A stretch of DNA of 64,000 nucleotides from an uncultured Dysgonomonas sp. (GTDB lineage: Bacteria > Bacteroidota > Bacteroidia > Bacteroidales > Dysgonomonadaceae). Positions 40,816 to 48,620 of the stretch are shown here, in pieces. Under the pieces are notes generated by a model. That model was not told the origin of the DNA and searched no databases. It saw only the letters and a list, made by a program, of their open reading frames with translations. Each line of letters starts with the position of its first letter. Position 1 is the stretch's first letter. The DNA is taken from assembly GCF_934668725.1 (NCBI RefSeq), contig NZ_CAKUOF010000015.1:1-64000 (forward strand). Direction: 5' to 3'. A program made the position numbers and the translations under genes.

Positions 40816-43768
40816 ATGCTTTGAGTACCACTCCGTATTTTTTCTTTCCGTTTATTTTGATGACTAAAGGGTTGTTAAATCTTACATGACGAATGGCATC
40901 AGATTCATATAAGGCCGGTTGACTATTGAGAAATACTTCGTCAAAAGTACCGTCTTCCTTTAAATAAGAGTTGATCGTAAAATAGCCCACACCAAAAGAA
41001 GTCAGATTCTGAAAGAAGTGAGTGCCCTGACTGGGCTCTATACGGTAGTTCTCCAAGCCCGATTCAACCAAAAGGCGCGCATTGCTTATATGAGGCCATT
41101 TTACAGGTATTCCCAACCAGGAATCGCTGCTTCCCCATCTTCCGGGTCCCACCAGAATATAACCTCTATCCTCTTCCGTAAACTGTTTGTTTAATTTTTC
41201 TATCTCATAAGCTAGTAACTGATTATTAGAAGCATTGAAGTTTTCGGTCTTCACATATACAATGTCATATACATCATCTATAATTCCATTACCTAAAGCA
41301 TTATTAGAGGTTAGGATAGTATCTTCAATAGCCAATTTGGTCAGATCTTCATTCAGTACCTCTTTGTTTTGAACAATAGGTCTGATCTGAAGCAGGTAGA
41401 AGGTGGCTTCATCTTTATTTTTTAGATTAACGGCAAATTCAATCTCTACAGCCCTTCCCATTTCAAATTGTGTAATTTTTAGAACCTTTTGAAGTACGCT
41501 TGCCAACGGAAACAATTCGTGTTGAAGAATATTGGCAAATGAAATAATTTTGCGTCCACCCTCATAGAATCCCTCATATATAGCCTGGTCGATAGGATCG
41601 AATGTCGAAACAATAAACCGAAGCGAATCATCACTTATAGCATCATTAACATTTAGTTTCAACAGGTTAAAACCATCGTTTATTGAAAATTCCTGAGTAA
41701 TATCCTTCATGTCGAGTGCATAGAACTGCCTTTGAGTTTCTCTTAAAGCAAAGTCTACCGAGCTCAGTTGCAGTATATTGTTGGGGTGGTGAGGCGAGAA
41801 CCGAAGTGTTGTTCCACCGTCCACTATGTATTTACCAAGCCCTAATGCAATATTGGCAATACCTTCTTCTGCTTTTTCGTGACCGATAGGGTAGAAATTC
41901 AGAGAACGTGTCACCCCCGACATTGTGGGGTAGAAGCGGTCTCCGTATCTGCTTCCTACAACTTCCTGTAGTACTATACCCATTTTTTCCTGATCGATTA
42001 CGTTCTGAGTAGCAGTCATGTAAGCCTTGCTGTCTGCATAAAATACTGACGCATAAACCGATTTTACCGCAGCTTTAACCAGTTGTACCATTTTCTGCTT
42101 ATCTTCTAAAGCAGGTACCATATAAGTAGAGTATATACCGGCAAAAGGTTGGTAATAAGAATCTTCAAGCAAACTTGAGGAGCGTATGGCCAGAGGCGAT
42201 TTGACAGCTTCGAAGAAAGTAAGAAAATCTTCATCCAGGCTTTCGGGTAAGTCTGCATCCAAAAAATGTTGAAGGATTTCTTCATCACTTTTATCCGATA
42301 GAGCTATCGGGTACAAATTGTTTGACTCCATAAAGTCATCAAAAATATCAGTACAAAGCACTACCGTTTTGGGAAGTAAGACCGGGAAATTAGGATGTTC
42401 GTTTAGTTCGAAATTAGTTTTTACTATATTTCCCAGAAAAGCGAGCCCCCTCCCTTTGCCCCCCAATGATCCGTTACCTATACGTGCAAAATTGGAAAAC
42501 TCATCGAAGCGGTCTTTCTCGAAGACAGCAATTATACCCGAATTTTTCATTCGCCGATACTCAACAATAGTATCATAAATAATTTTTCGTGCCTCTTCTA
42601 TGTTGGTCAGGTCATTTACATCAATTTTTTTTAGAGTCTCGGCAATGGGAAACATGGCTCTGGAATACAGAAACCGTGAGAAGTGGTTGTGAGACATGTG
42701 GTAAGTCAACGATTTATCAGGAATTGTTAATATCGATTTCTGTAAATCTTTCAGATTTTTTATGCGGACAATTTCTTCTCCGGTATCGGGATCGATTATA
42801 ATAAAATCACCAAAACCAAATTGCTCCACAATTTGAGTCCTGAGGTCAAGAGGATAACTTTTTGAGTTTTTATCAATAAAGCTACACGAAAGCTCATCAG
42901 CATATACTTTGTTACTGACCTCCGATGAGTTGAATATAATAGGTAGGAATCTGTCTTGCGTCTTTATCCATTTAGCGAGATTATATCCGGCAAGTTTCTC
43001 TTTAACACCTCCGTGCATGTAGCTCATATCGGTAACTATCCCCAATATATTATTTTTGTATTGTTTATATATAACGGCAGCTTCCTCATAGCTTCGTGCA
43101 AGAAGAATCTTGGGTCTGCCACGCATCCGGAGCATCTTTTGGTGCTCGTTAAGAGCCTCTTTCGAGAATTCGCGAGATTCCTTCAATACAATCTTGAAGA
43201 GAGCAGATAAAGCTGACGAATAAAAACGGATAGAATCTTCGACCAGTAATATAATTTGTACACCTACCATTTTTGTATCGTGTTCCACATTCATCGAGTC
43301 TTCTATCAGCTTAATGATGGCCAATAACAGGTTTGAGTTTCCGAGCCAACTGAAAACATAATCGGCAAAAGTAAGATCTTCCGTTGCAAAGCGTTTAGAT
43401 ACTTCTTTTGAGAAAGCAGTTAATACGATCAAAGGTATTTCCGAATACAACCTTTTGATTTCTCTGGCTGTTGCAAACATATCGGCATCATCCATATTCG
43501 GCATGTAGATAATAAGCTCATAATGGTTTTCTTTAAGATGTTCGAATGCATCTTCAGCCGTAGATACCTGAGTAAACCGCGGTGGGTAACGCAGGTTTAG
43601 AGATGTGTATTCATCAAATATCTGTTCATCTACACGCCCGTCTTCTTCCAATATAAAAATATCATACTTTGTAGCTATCAACAGAATGTTGTAGATACGC
43701 TTGTTCATCAAGCTGGCAAATGAAGTATCTTTAAACTGGTACCGTTTTATATCCGATATATTTTGCAT
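40814..43768 (-). CDS. Receiver-domain / PPDK ATP-binding fusion protein
   Basis: Soluble protein of 984 residues. Residues 25-160 look like a degenerate response-regulator receiver (the phospho-acceptor aspartate seems replaced by tyrosine 88). Residues 172-320 form a second receiver with an insert: acidic pair E177-D178, candidate acceptor D247 in GIVTDMSY, S281 and K300. From about 390 on it matches the ATP-binding domain of pyruvate phosphate dikinase/PEP synthase, with GSLGGKGRGLAFLG (about 430-443), LAIRSSSLLEDSYYQPFAGIY and a late VEIEFAVNL-x-LLQIRPI segment. The phosphohistidine swivel domain and the PEP/pyruvate barrel are absent, so it cannot be a normal PEP synthase. Proteins of this type are annotated in Bacteroidetes only as PEP/pyruvate-binding; the target is unknown. 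Confidence 0.82.
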   Translation of the reverse strand: MQNISDIKRYQFKDTSFASLMNKRIYNILLIATKYDIFILEEDGRVDEQIFDEYTSLNLRYPPRFTQVSTAEDAFEHLKENHYELIIYMPNMDDADMFATAREIKRLYSEIPLIVLTAFSKEVSKRFATEDLTFADYVFSWLGNSNLLLAIIKLIEDSMNVEHDTKMVGVQIILLVEDSIRFYSSALSALFKIVLKESREFSKEALNEHQKMLRMRGRPKILLARSYEEAAVIYKQYKNNILGIVTDMSYMHGGVKEKLAGYNLAKWIKTQDRFLPIIFNSSEVSNKVYADELSCSFIDKNSKSYPLDLRTQIVEQFGFGDFIIIDPDTGEEIVRIKNLKDLQKSILTIPDKSLTYHMSHNHFSRFLYSRAMFPIAETLKKIDVNDLTNIEEARKIIYDTIVEYRRMKNSGIIAVFEKDRFDEFSNFARIGNGSLGGKGRGLAFLGNIVKTNFELNEHPNFPVLLPKTVVLCTDIFDDFMESNNLYPIALSDKSDEEILQHFLDADLPESLDEDFLTFFEAVKSPLAIRSSSLLEDSYYQPFAGIYSTYMVPALEDKQKMVQLVKAAVKSVYASVFYADSKAYMTATQNVIDQEKMGIVLQEVVGSRYGDRFYPTMSGVTRSLNFYPIGHEKAEEGIANIALGLGKYIVDGGTTLRFSPHHPNNILQLSSVDFALRETQRQFYALDMKDITQEFSINDGFNLLKLNVNDAISDDSLRFIVSTFDPIDQAIYEGFYEGGRKIISFANILQHELFPLASVLQKVLKITQFEMGRAVEIEFAVNLKNKDEATFYLLQIRPIVQNKEVLNEDLTKLAIEDTILTSNNALGNGIIDDVYDIVYVKTENFNASNNQLLAYEIEKLNKQFTEEDRGYILVGPGRWGSSDSWLGIPVKWPHISNARLLVESGLENYRIEPSQGTHFFQNLTSFGVGYFTINSYLKEDGTFDEVFLNSQPALYESDAIRHVRFNNPLVIKINGKKKYGVVLKA

Positions 43769-43987
43769 ATATTTATAAGTGATCTTAATGAGTAGCTTTT
43801 TACTTAAAGCTTAAAAATAGGAATAATAATTTGGCTTGGAAAACGAGTCTAGAAAAACTTCTGAAATAAGGTGACATATAAATGACATAAAGTAATCAAT
43901 ATACTTACAAGAGTGACAATTTTTATATATCTAGTGTTACTTTTGTAATTATGTTAATAGCTTGTTTATCTGTTCATAATCTTAAAA

Positions 43988-44014
43988 AAGGTGACAAAGG
44001 TGACAAAAGTTACA
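43988..44014. repeat. Three tandem 9-base repeats
   Basis: AAGGTGACA, AAGGTGACA, AAAGTTACA in direct succession, followed by CTTTTTT. One more GTGACA occurs about 75 bases upstream, and one further away. Such iterated units can be protein-binding sites. Confidence 0.55.
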
Positions 44015-44183
44015 CTTTTTTGTAATTTTAGTTTTTCCTTCATTTTATTCTTCAATACTCTTATTGGATAGATAAATGTCTACGGTTTTTTCAACAGTAA
44101 ATAGAATACCAGAATCAAATCAGAACTATAATAGTTTGCACTTGTTATACTAGTCTCTGGCCTCAGTTATAATGTGAGCCCGA

Positions 44184-44197
44184 GCAATAAAAAGGTT
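44184..44197. repeat. Partial copy of the dispersed repeat
   Basis: AGCAATAAAAAGGT, the left part of the repeat family, without the GACCTT half. It is just before the start at 44205. Confidence 0.35.
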
Positions 44198-44204
44198 AAA
44201 GGTT

Positions 44205-45218
44205 ATGGAAAAGAAAAGATTAAAACTCAGTGTGCTCGATCAGTCACCTATCAATAAAAACAAAACGGCTTCGGAGGCTTTACGCGAAACTACCCGATTG
44301 GCTGAATTAACCGACCGGCTGGGGTATACCCGTTTTTGGGTATCGGAACATCATAATGCCGAAAGCCTTGCCGGAACATCACCTGAGATATTGATTGCCC
44401 ATTTAGCGAATCATACCCAAAATATACGGATTGGTTCGGGGGGGATTATGCTACCCAATCACAGTGCTTTGAAAATGGCTGAGAATTTCAAACTTCTCGA
44501 AGCCCTTTATCCTAATCGTATAGATATGGGAATTGGTCGTGCGCCCGGTACGGATAGGTTAACAGCATCGTTGCTCAATCCAAGTAATCGTTTCGATGAG
44601 CAGGATTTTATCCAGCAGCTTTATCATCTTGATAGCTTCTTTCATGATGCAGACAAAAAAGATACTATTTACAGTAAGGTAAAAGCATATCCCTCTATCC
44701 TGACAGTACCTCAACGTTGGTTACTTACTTCGAGTGGTGAGAGTGGAATGATTGCCGCACATTTTGGAATGGCGTTGTCTTATGCGCAATTTATTAATCC
44801 ACATTTGGGAGCTGATGTAATACAGGCATATCGAAAGAACTTCAAACCATCGGACGATTTGAAAACTCCACAAGCTAATGTTGCCATCTTCGCTTTTTGC
44901 AACGAAGACGAAGAAGTGGTAAGGAAGCAACAAGCCGTAATGGATTACCGGTTTATCCAACTCGAACGGGGGGGAGGGCTTGCTCCCGTTGTCTATGACG
45001 ATATTAAACATATGACATACTCCGAATTTGAACTTCAACGGATTCAAATAAATAGAGGCAGAACACTGTTTGCGACTCCTGAAATAATGAAAGAAAAATT
45101 AATTGGTTTAGCTGATGATTACGGAGTGGGTGAAATTATGCTTGTGACTTATGCCGAAAAGTTCGAAGACAGGCTGCATTCTTATGAGTTATTAGCGGAT
45201 ATGTTTCAGCTAAATTAA
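44205..45218 (+). CDS. LLM-class flavin-dependent oxidoreductase
   Basis: Enzyme of 337 residues of the bacterial luciferase-like monooxygenase superfamily, using reduced flavin (FMN or F420-like fold). The N-terminal LSVLDQSPI, SEHHNAESLAGTSPEILIAHLANHTQNIRIGSGG region (about 46-80) and NRIDMGIGRAPGTDR (about 105-119) are typical of the group often called MsnO8-type LLM oxidoreductases. The TIM-barrel length fits. Substrate unknown. Single gene with no close partner. Confidence 0.9.
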   Translation: MEKKRLKLSVLDQSPINKNKTASEALRETTRLAELTDRLGYTRFWVSEHHNAESLAGTSPEILIAHLANHTQNIRIGSGGIMLPNHSALKMAENFKLLEALYPNRIDMGIGRAPGTDRLTASLLNPSNRFDEQDFIQQLYHLDSFFHDADKKDTIYSKVKAYPSILTVPQRWLLTSSGESGMIAAHFGMALSYAQFINPHLGADVIQAYRKNFKPSDDLKTPQANVAIFAFCNEDEEVVRKQQAVMDYRFIQLERGGGLAPVVYDDIKHMTYSEFELQRIQINRGRTLFATPEIMKEKLIGLADDYGVGEIMLVTYAEKFEDRLHSYELLADMFQLN

Positions 45219-45305
45219 GCGAAGAAGATATTCTTCCGATGTCAGTAGCACTAAATATTTATTGTTACATCTTACAACTATAATGACCTCTTGCTATTAT
45301 GCTTA

Positions 45306-45348
45306 CCAAAGCAATAAATCGGTCTTAGACCTTAAAATAATAAATATG
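45306..45348. repeat. Palindromic repeat, extended copy upstream of asd
   Basis: CCAAAGCAATAAATC, GGTC-TTA-GACC, TTAAAATAATAAATAT. Nearly the same order as the copy at 23197-23247. It lies about 35-80 bases before the -7 box of asd. Confidence 0.65.
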
Positions 45349-45383
45349 TAAGGTTACTTATAAGTAAGAGGCATAAAAATGTA

Positions 45384-45391
45384 TATATTTG
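45384..45391 (+). promoter_or_regulatory. Bacteroidetes -7 box TATATTTG for asd
   Basis: Matches TAnnTTTG, 82 bases before asd. No clear -33 element. Confidence 0.45.
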
Positions 45392-45473
45392 CATATTGGG
45401 TTATTATGTCTTCTTATTGGTGTAAAAACCCATTAGTAAACAAAATATTATTTATTCAAATTCTCTACAAAAA

Positions 45474-46481
45474 ATGAAAATTGCTATTGTTGGCGTAAGT
45501 GGTGCTGTCGGACAAGAATTTTTAAGAGTTCTTGACGAACGCAATTTCCCGTTTGATGAATTAGTCTTGTTTGGTTCAGGCCGTAGTGCCGGAAAAGAAT
45601 ACACTTTCAAGGGTAAGAAATATACGGTGAAGGAACTGAAGCACAACGATGATTTTAAGGGAATAGATATTGCTTTTGTTTCGGCAGGAGGAAGTGCCTC
45701 TGTTGAGTTTGCCCCAACCATCACGAAACATGGTACTGTAATGATCGACAATTCGAGTGCCTTCCGTATGGATAATGATGTTCCATTGGTTGTCCCCGAA
45801 GTAAACGGGGAGGATGCCAAAGTACGTCCTCGCAATATTATTGCAAATCCTAACTGTACAACTATCCAGCTTGTAGTTGCATTGAAACCTATCGAAAAGT
45901 TGTCACACATCAAACGTGTACATGTAGCTACTTATCAGGCAGCATCGGGTGCAGGTGCTACAGCTATGGACGAATTGGTTAATCAGTTTAAGCAAATAGT
46001 AAACAACGAACCTGTTGTTGTTGAAAAATTCGTAGCCCAATTGGCATATAATGTAATACCTCAGGTAGATGTGTTTACCGAAAACGGTTATACAAAAGAA
46101 GAAATGAAAATGTATAACGAAACACGTAAAATTATGCACTCCGATATCGAAGTGAGTGCAACTTGTGTACGTGTTCCGGTCATACGTGCTCACTCTGAAG
46201 CAACTTGGGTTGAAACCGAAAAACCTATTTCTATAGAAGAAGTTCGCAAAGCTTTTAGTGAAGGTAATGGAGTCATCCTGCAAGACAACCCTGAAAATAA
46301 AGAATATCCGATGCCGCTTCATGTTGCAGGGAAAGATCCGGTTTATGTCGGTCGTATTCGTAAAGACCTTACTAATCCAAACGGTTTGTCGTTTTGGTCG
46401 GTAAGCGATCAGATAAAAAAAGGTGCAGCATTAAATGCCGTACAGATTGCCGAATACCTTATCAAGGAAAATGCATTGTAA
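45474..46481 (+). CDS. asd: Aspartate-semialdehyde dehydrogenase
   Basis: NADP enzyme of 335 residues that makes aspartate semialdehyde from aspartyl phosphate, on the path to lysine, threonine, methionine and diaminopimelate for the cell wall. Nucleotide-binding GVSGAVGQEFL (7-17), the active-site cysteine C128 in ANPNCTT, the SSAFRMDNDVPLVVPEVN segment (94-111), and RVPVIRAHSEATWVE (about 233-247) with the substrate-binding arginine and catalytic histidine are complete. A palindromic repeat copy and a -7 box lie in its leader. It is followed by a terminator at 46514-46542. Confidence 0.97.
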   Translation: MKIAIVGVSGAVGQEFLRVLDERNFPFDELVLFGSGRSAGKEYTFKGKKYTVKELKHNDDFKGIDIAFVSAGGSASVEFAPTITKHGTVMIDNSSAFRMDNDVPLVVPEVNGEDAKVRPRNIIANPNCTTIQLVVALKPIEKLSHIKRVHVATYQAASGAGATAMDELVNQFKQIVNNEPVVVEKFVAQLAYNVIPQVDVFTENGYTKEEMKMYNETRKIMHSDIEVSATCVRVPVIRAHSEATWVETEKPISIEEVRKAFSEGNGVILQDNPENKEYPMPLHVAGKDPVYVGRIRKDLTNPNGLSFWSVSDQIKKGAALNAVQIAEYLIKENAL

Positions 46482-46513
46482 AAGAGTTGATTACATATTG
46501 CCGTAATAGAATT

Positions 46514-46542
46514 AAGGGAGTATCTTTACGAGATATTCCCTT
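46514..46542 (+). terminator. Terminator after asd
   Basis: AAGGGAGTATCT pairs with AGATATTCCCTT with one G-U pair and a 5-base loop; a short T-rich tail follows. It starts 33 bases after the asd stop. Confidence 0.7.
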
Positions 46543-46613
46543 TACTTATAAAGGCTATATGAGCGACACCTGAAAAACTGCGAATCGAGAAACAAAAAGA
46601 ATACTCTAACTAT

Positions 46614-48545
46614 ATGAAAAAATTACAATTTTTAAAACCCCTTTTAAACTTTGCTTTTATAGCCTTGCTGATTACTACAATCAGCCGGTTTATATTGTTT
46701 TTAATATACAAAGACCGCGTATCTGTTGTTGATAATTATTGGGAAATATTTCCTATTGGCTTGAGAATTGATTTGATTCTTATATGTTACCTATCGTTTC
46801 TTCCTGCCGTACTTGTATCGTTTTTGCCCGATAAAGTAGCGAAATACACAAGTCGTTTTTTAACTGGCTATTTTGTTCTATTCCTGTTCCTGATCTTCTT
46901 TATGGAGATTGTTAGCCCCGACTTTATAGATCAATATGACACACGTCCCAACAAATTATTCCTCGAATATCTGATATACCCCAAAGAGGTAGCCAATATG
47001 TTACTCAAAGGACGAGTTTGGACTGTTGTAATTGTTCTCGTTTTATCGGGAGCAGCCCTTTATCTGGGCTTAAAAAAGGGGGCGAAGCTATTTAAGGTTC
47101 GTCCGACAGAATATAAGTACAGATTACTTTTGTTTCCATTGTTAGGTTTCTTTTTATTTTGGGGAGCCAGAGGCAGTTTAACCAGCAAAAGACCGATCAA
47201 TCCAAGTAATGCCATGTTCTCAAATGACCAGCTCACCAATTGTCTGGCATTAAATTCGACATATACACTTTTTTATGCAGCTTATGGTCTGAAAAATGAA
47301 GTAGATGCCAGCAAAATGTATGGAAAAATGGAACCGGAAGAGGCGATTCTCCGTGTGAAAAAATATATGAATGTGGCGGAGAATAATTTTACAGATACCG
47401 ATTTACCGTTGACACATATACAGATGCCTGATACTTTAATGAACAGACCTTATAATCTGGTTATATTTTTGCAAGAAAGTCTCGGAGCTGAGTTTGTTGG
47501 AGCTTTAGGAGGAATGCCTCTTACTCCCGAATTGGATAAATTGGCTAAGGAAGGCTTGTTATTTAGCCGACTTTACAGTACAGGAACTCGAAGTGTGCGG
47601 GGGATAGAGGCTGTGGCTACCGGATTTTTGCCTTCACCATCGGAAAGCGTGGTTAAGCTGAGTGGAGCTCAAACCGATTTCTTTACACTGGGAGCTTTAT
47701 TGAAGCAAGCCGGATACAATACCAGTTTTATCTATGGAGGGATGGCCAATTTCGATAACATGGCATCGTTCTTTAACGGTAATGGCTTTGATAATATCAT
47801 AGACGAATCGGTAATGGATAAGGATGGCAATTCTTATGCTTTCAAAGGTACTTGGGGATATTCGGATGAAGATTTGGTGACAAAAGCAAACGAATATTTC
47901 AAAAGTTTGGGTGATAAACCATTCTTTTCGTTTATGTTCTCGAGTTCAAACCACGATCCGTTTGAATTTCCCGACGGACGTATCGAGCTTTATGAACAGC
48001 CTAAAAATACAGTTCATAACGCGATCAAGTATGCTGATTTTTCAATAGGTAAGTTTTTCGAGTTGGCAAAAAAAGAAGATTATTTCAAGAATACCATATT
48101 TGTAGTAATTGCCGACCATAATACGCGCACCTATGGAAAGAATTTAGTTCCGATCAATAAATTCCGTATTCCGGCTTTAATATTGGGACCTAATGTTCCG
48201 CAAGGTGTAAAATACGATAAGCTATCGAGCCAAATAGATATAGCACCCACTTTATTATCCTTTGTTGGGATGAAAGTTGAGACCCCTATGCCGGGACGTA
48301 ACATACTTCAACTTCAGGATAGCATTCCGGGACGTGCTATCATGCAATTTCATGATATCAATGCTTTCAGGGTAGAAAATCAGGTGGTGATTATGCAACC
48401 CAATAAGCAACCCTTGCAGTTTGAGGTTAAAAATGATACAACACTCATTCCAGTTGAACTAGATGCGGAGTTGGCAAAAGATGCCTTAGGGCATGTTATA
48501 GCTGCAGATTATCTGTATAAGGAAAAGAAATACCGATTGAAGTAA
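46614..48545 (+). CDS. LTA-synthase/MdoB-like membrane sulfatase-fold transferase
   Basis: Membrane protein of 643 residues of the LTA synthase/OpgB sulfatase family. Four to five membrane segments lie in the first 190 residues, and a large extracytoplasmic catalytic domain follows. Catalytic features: E288 in FLQESLG as metal ligand, candidate nucleophile T325 in YSTGTRSVRG, SSNHDPFEFP (about 445-454), and ADHNTR near residue 503, where most sulfatase-fold enzymes have DHG. These enzymes transfer glycerol-phosphate or phosphoethanolamine groups from phospholipids to glycans or glycerol chains. In Bacteroidetes the acceptor is unknown. Single gene between terminators. Confidence 0.88.
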   Translation: MKKLQFLKPLLNFAFIALLITTISRFILFLIYKDRVSVVDNYWEIFPIGLRIDLILICYLSFLPAVLVSFLPDKVAKYTSRFLTGYFVLFLFLIFFMEIVSPDFIDQYDTRPNKLFLEYLIYPKEVANMLLKGRVWTVVIVLVLSGAALYLGLKKGAKLFKVRPTEYKYRLLLFPLLGFFLFWGARGSLTSKRPINPSNAMFSNDQLTNCLALNSTYTLFYAAYGLKNEVDASKMYGKMEPEEAILRVKKYMNVAENNFTDTDLPLTHIQMPDTLMNRPYNLVIFLQESLGAEFVGALGGMPLTPELDKLAKEGLLFSRLYSTGTRSVRGIEAVATGFLPSPSESVVKLSGAQTDFFTLGALLKQAGYNTSFIYGGMANFDNMASFFNGNGFDNIIDESVMDKDGNSYAFKGTWGYSDEDLVTKANEYFKSLGDKPFFSFMFSSSNHDPFEFPDGRIELYEQPKNTVHNAIKYADFSIGKFFELAKKEDYFKNTIFVVIADHNTRTYGKNLVPINKFRIPALILGPNVPQGVKYDKLSSQIDIAPTLLSFVGMKVETPMPGRNILQLQDSIPGRAIMQFHDINAFRVENQVVIMQPNKQPLQFEVKNDTTLIPVELDAELAKDALGHVIAADYLYKEKKYRLK

Positions 48546-48563
48546 AATTTTATATATAAATAT

Positions 48564-48599
48564 AAAAAGGAGAATAGTTGTCAAACTATTCTCCTTTTT
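48564..48599. terminator. Bidirectional terminator between the LTA-synthase-like gene and dcp
   Basis: A 16-base-pair perfect stem (AAAAAGGAGAATAGTT with AACTATTCTCCTTTTT) with a 4-base loop, between convergent genes. Confidence 0.9.
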
Positions 48600-48620
48600 C
48601 GTATCTGAAATTGTCAATAT

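Larger units (their letters stand above)
43769..44204. other. Divergent spacer with GTGACA repeats
   Basis: A 436-base AT-rich gap between two divergent genes with no convincing open frame. GTGACA or a close relative occurs near 43872, 43913, 43991 and 44000, and three 9-base units stand in tandem at 43988-44014. A partial palindromic-repeat word (AGCAATAAAAAGGT) lies at 44184-44197. Confidence 0.5.

Noticed and set aside
40814..43768. Annotation as ordinary phosphoenolpyruvate synthase
   Set aside because: The phosphohistidine domain and the PEP/pyruvate barrel are missing, and two receiver-like domains are present instead.
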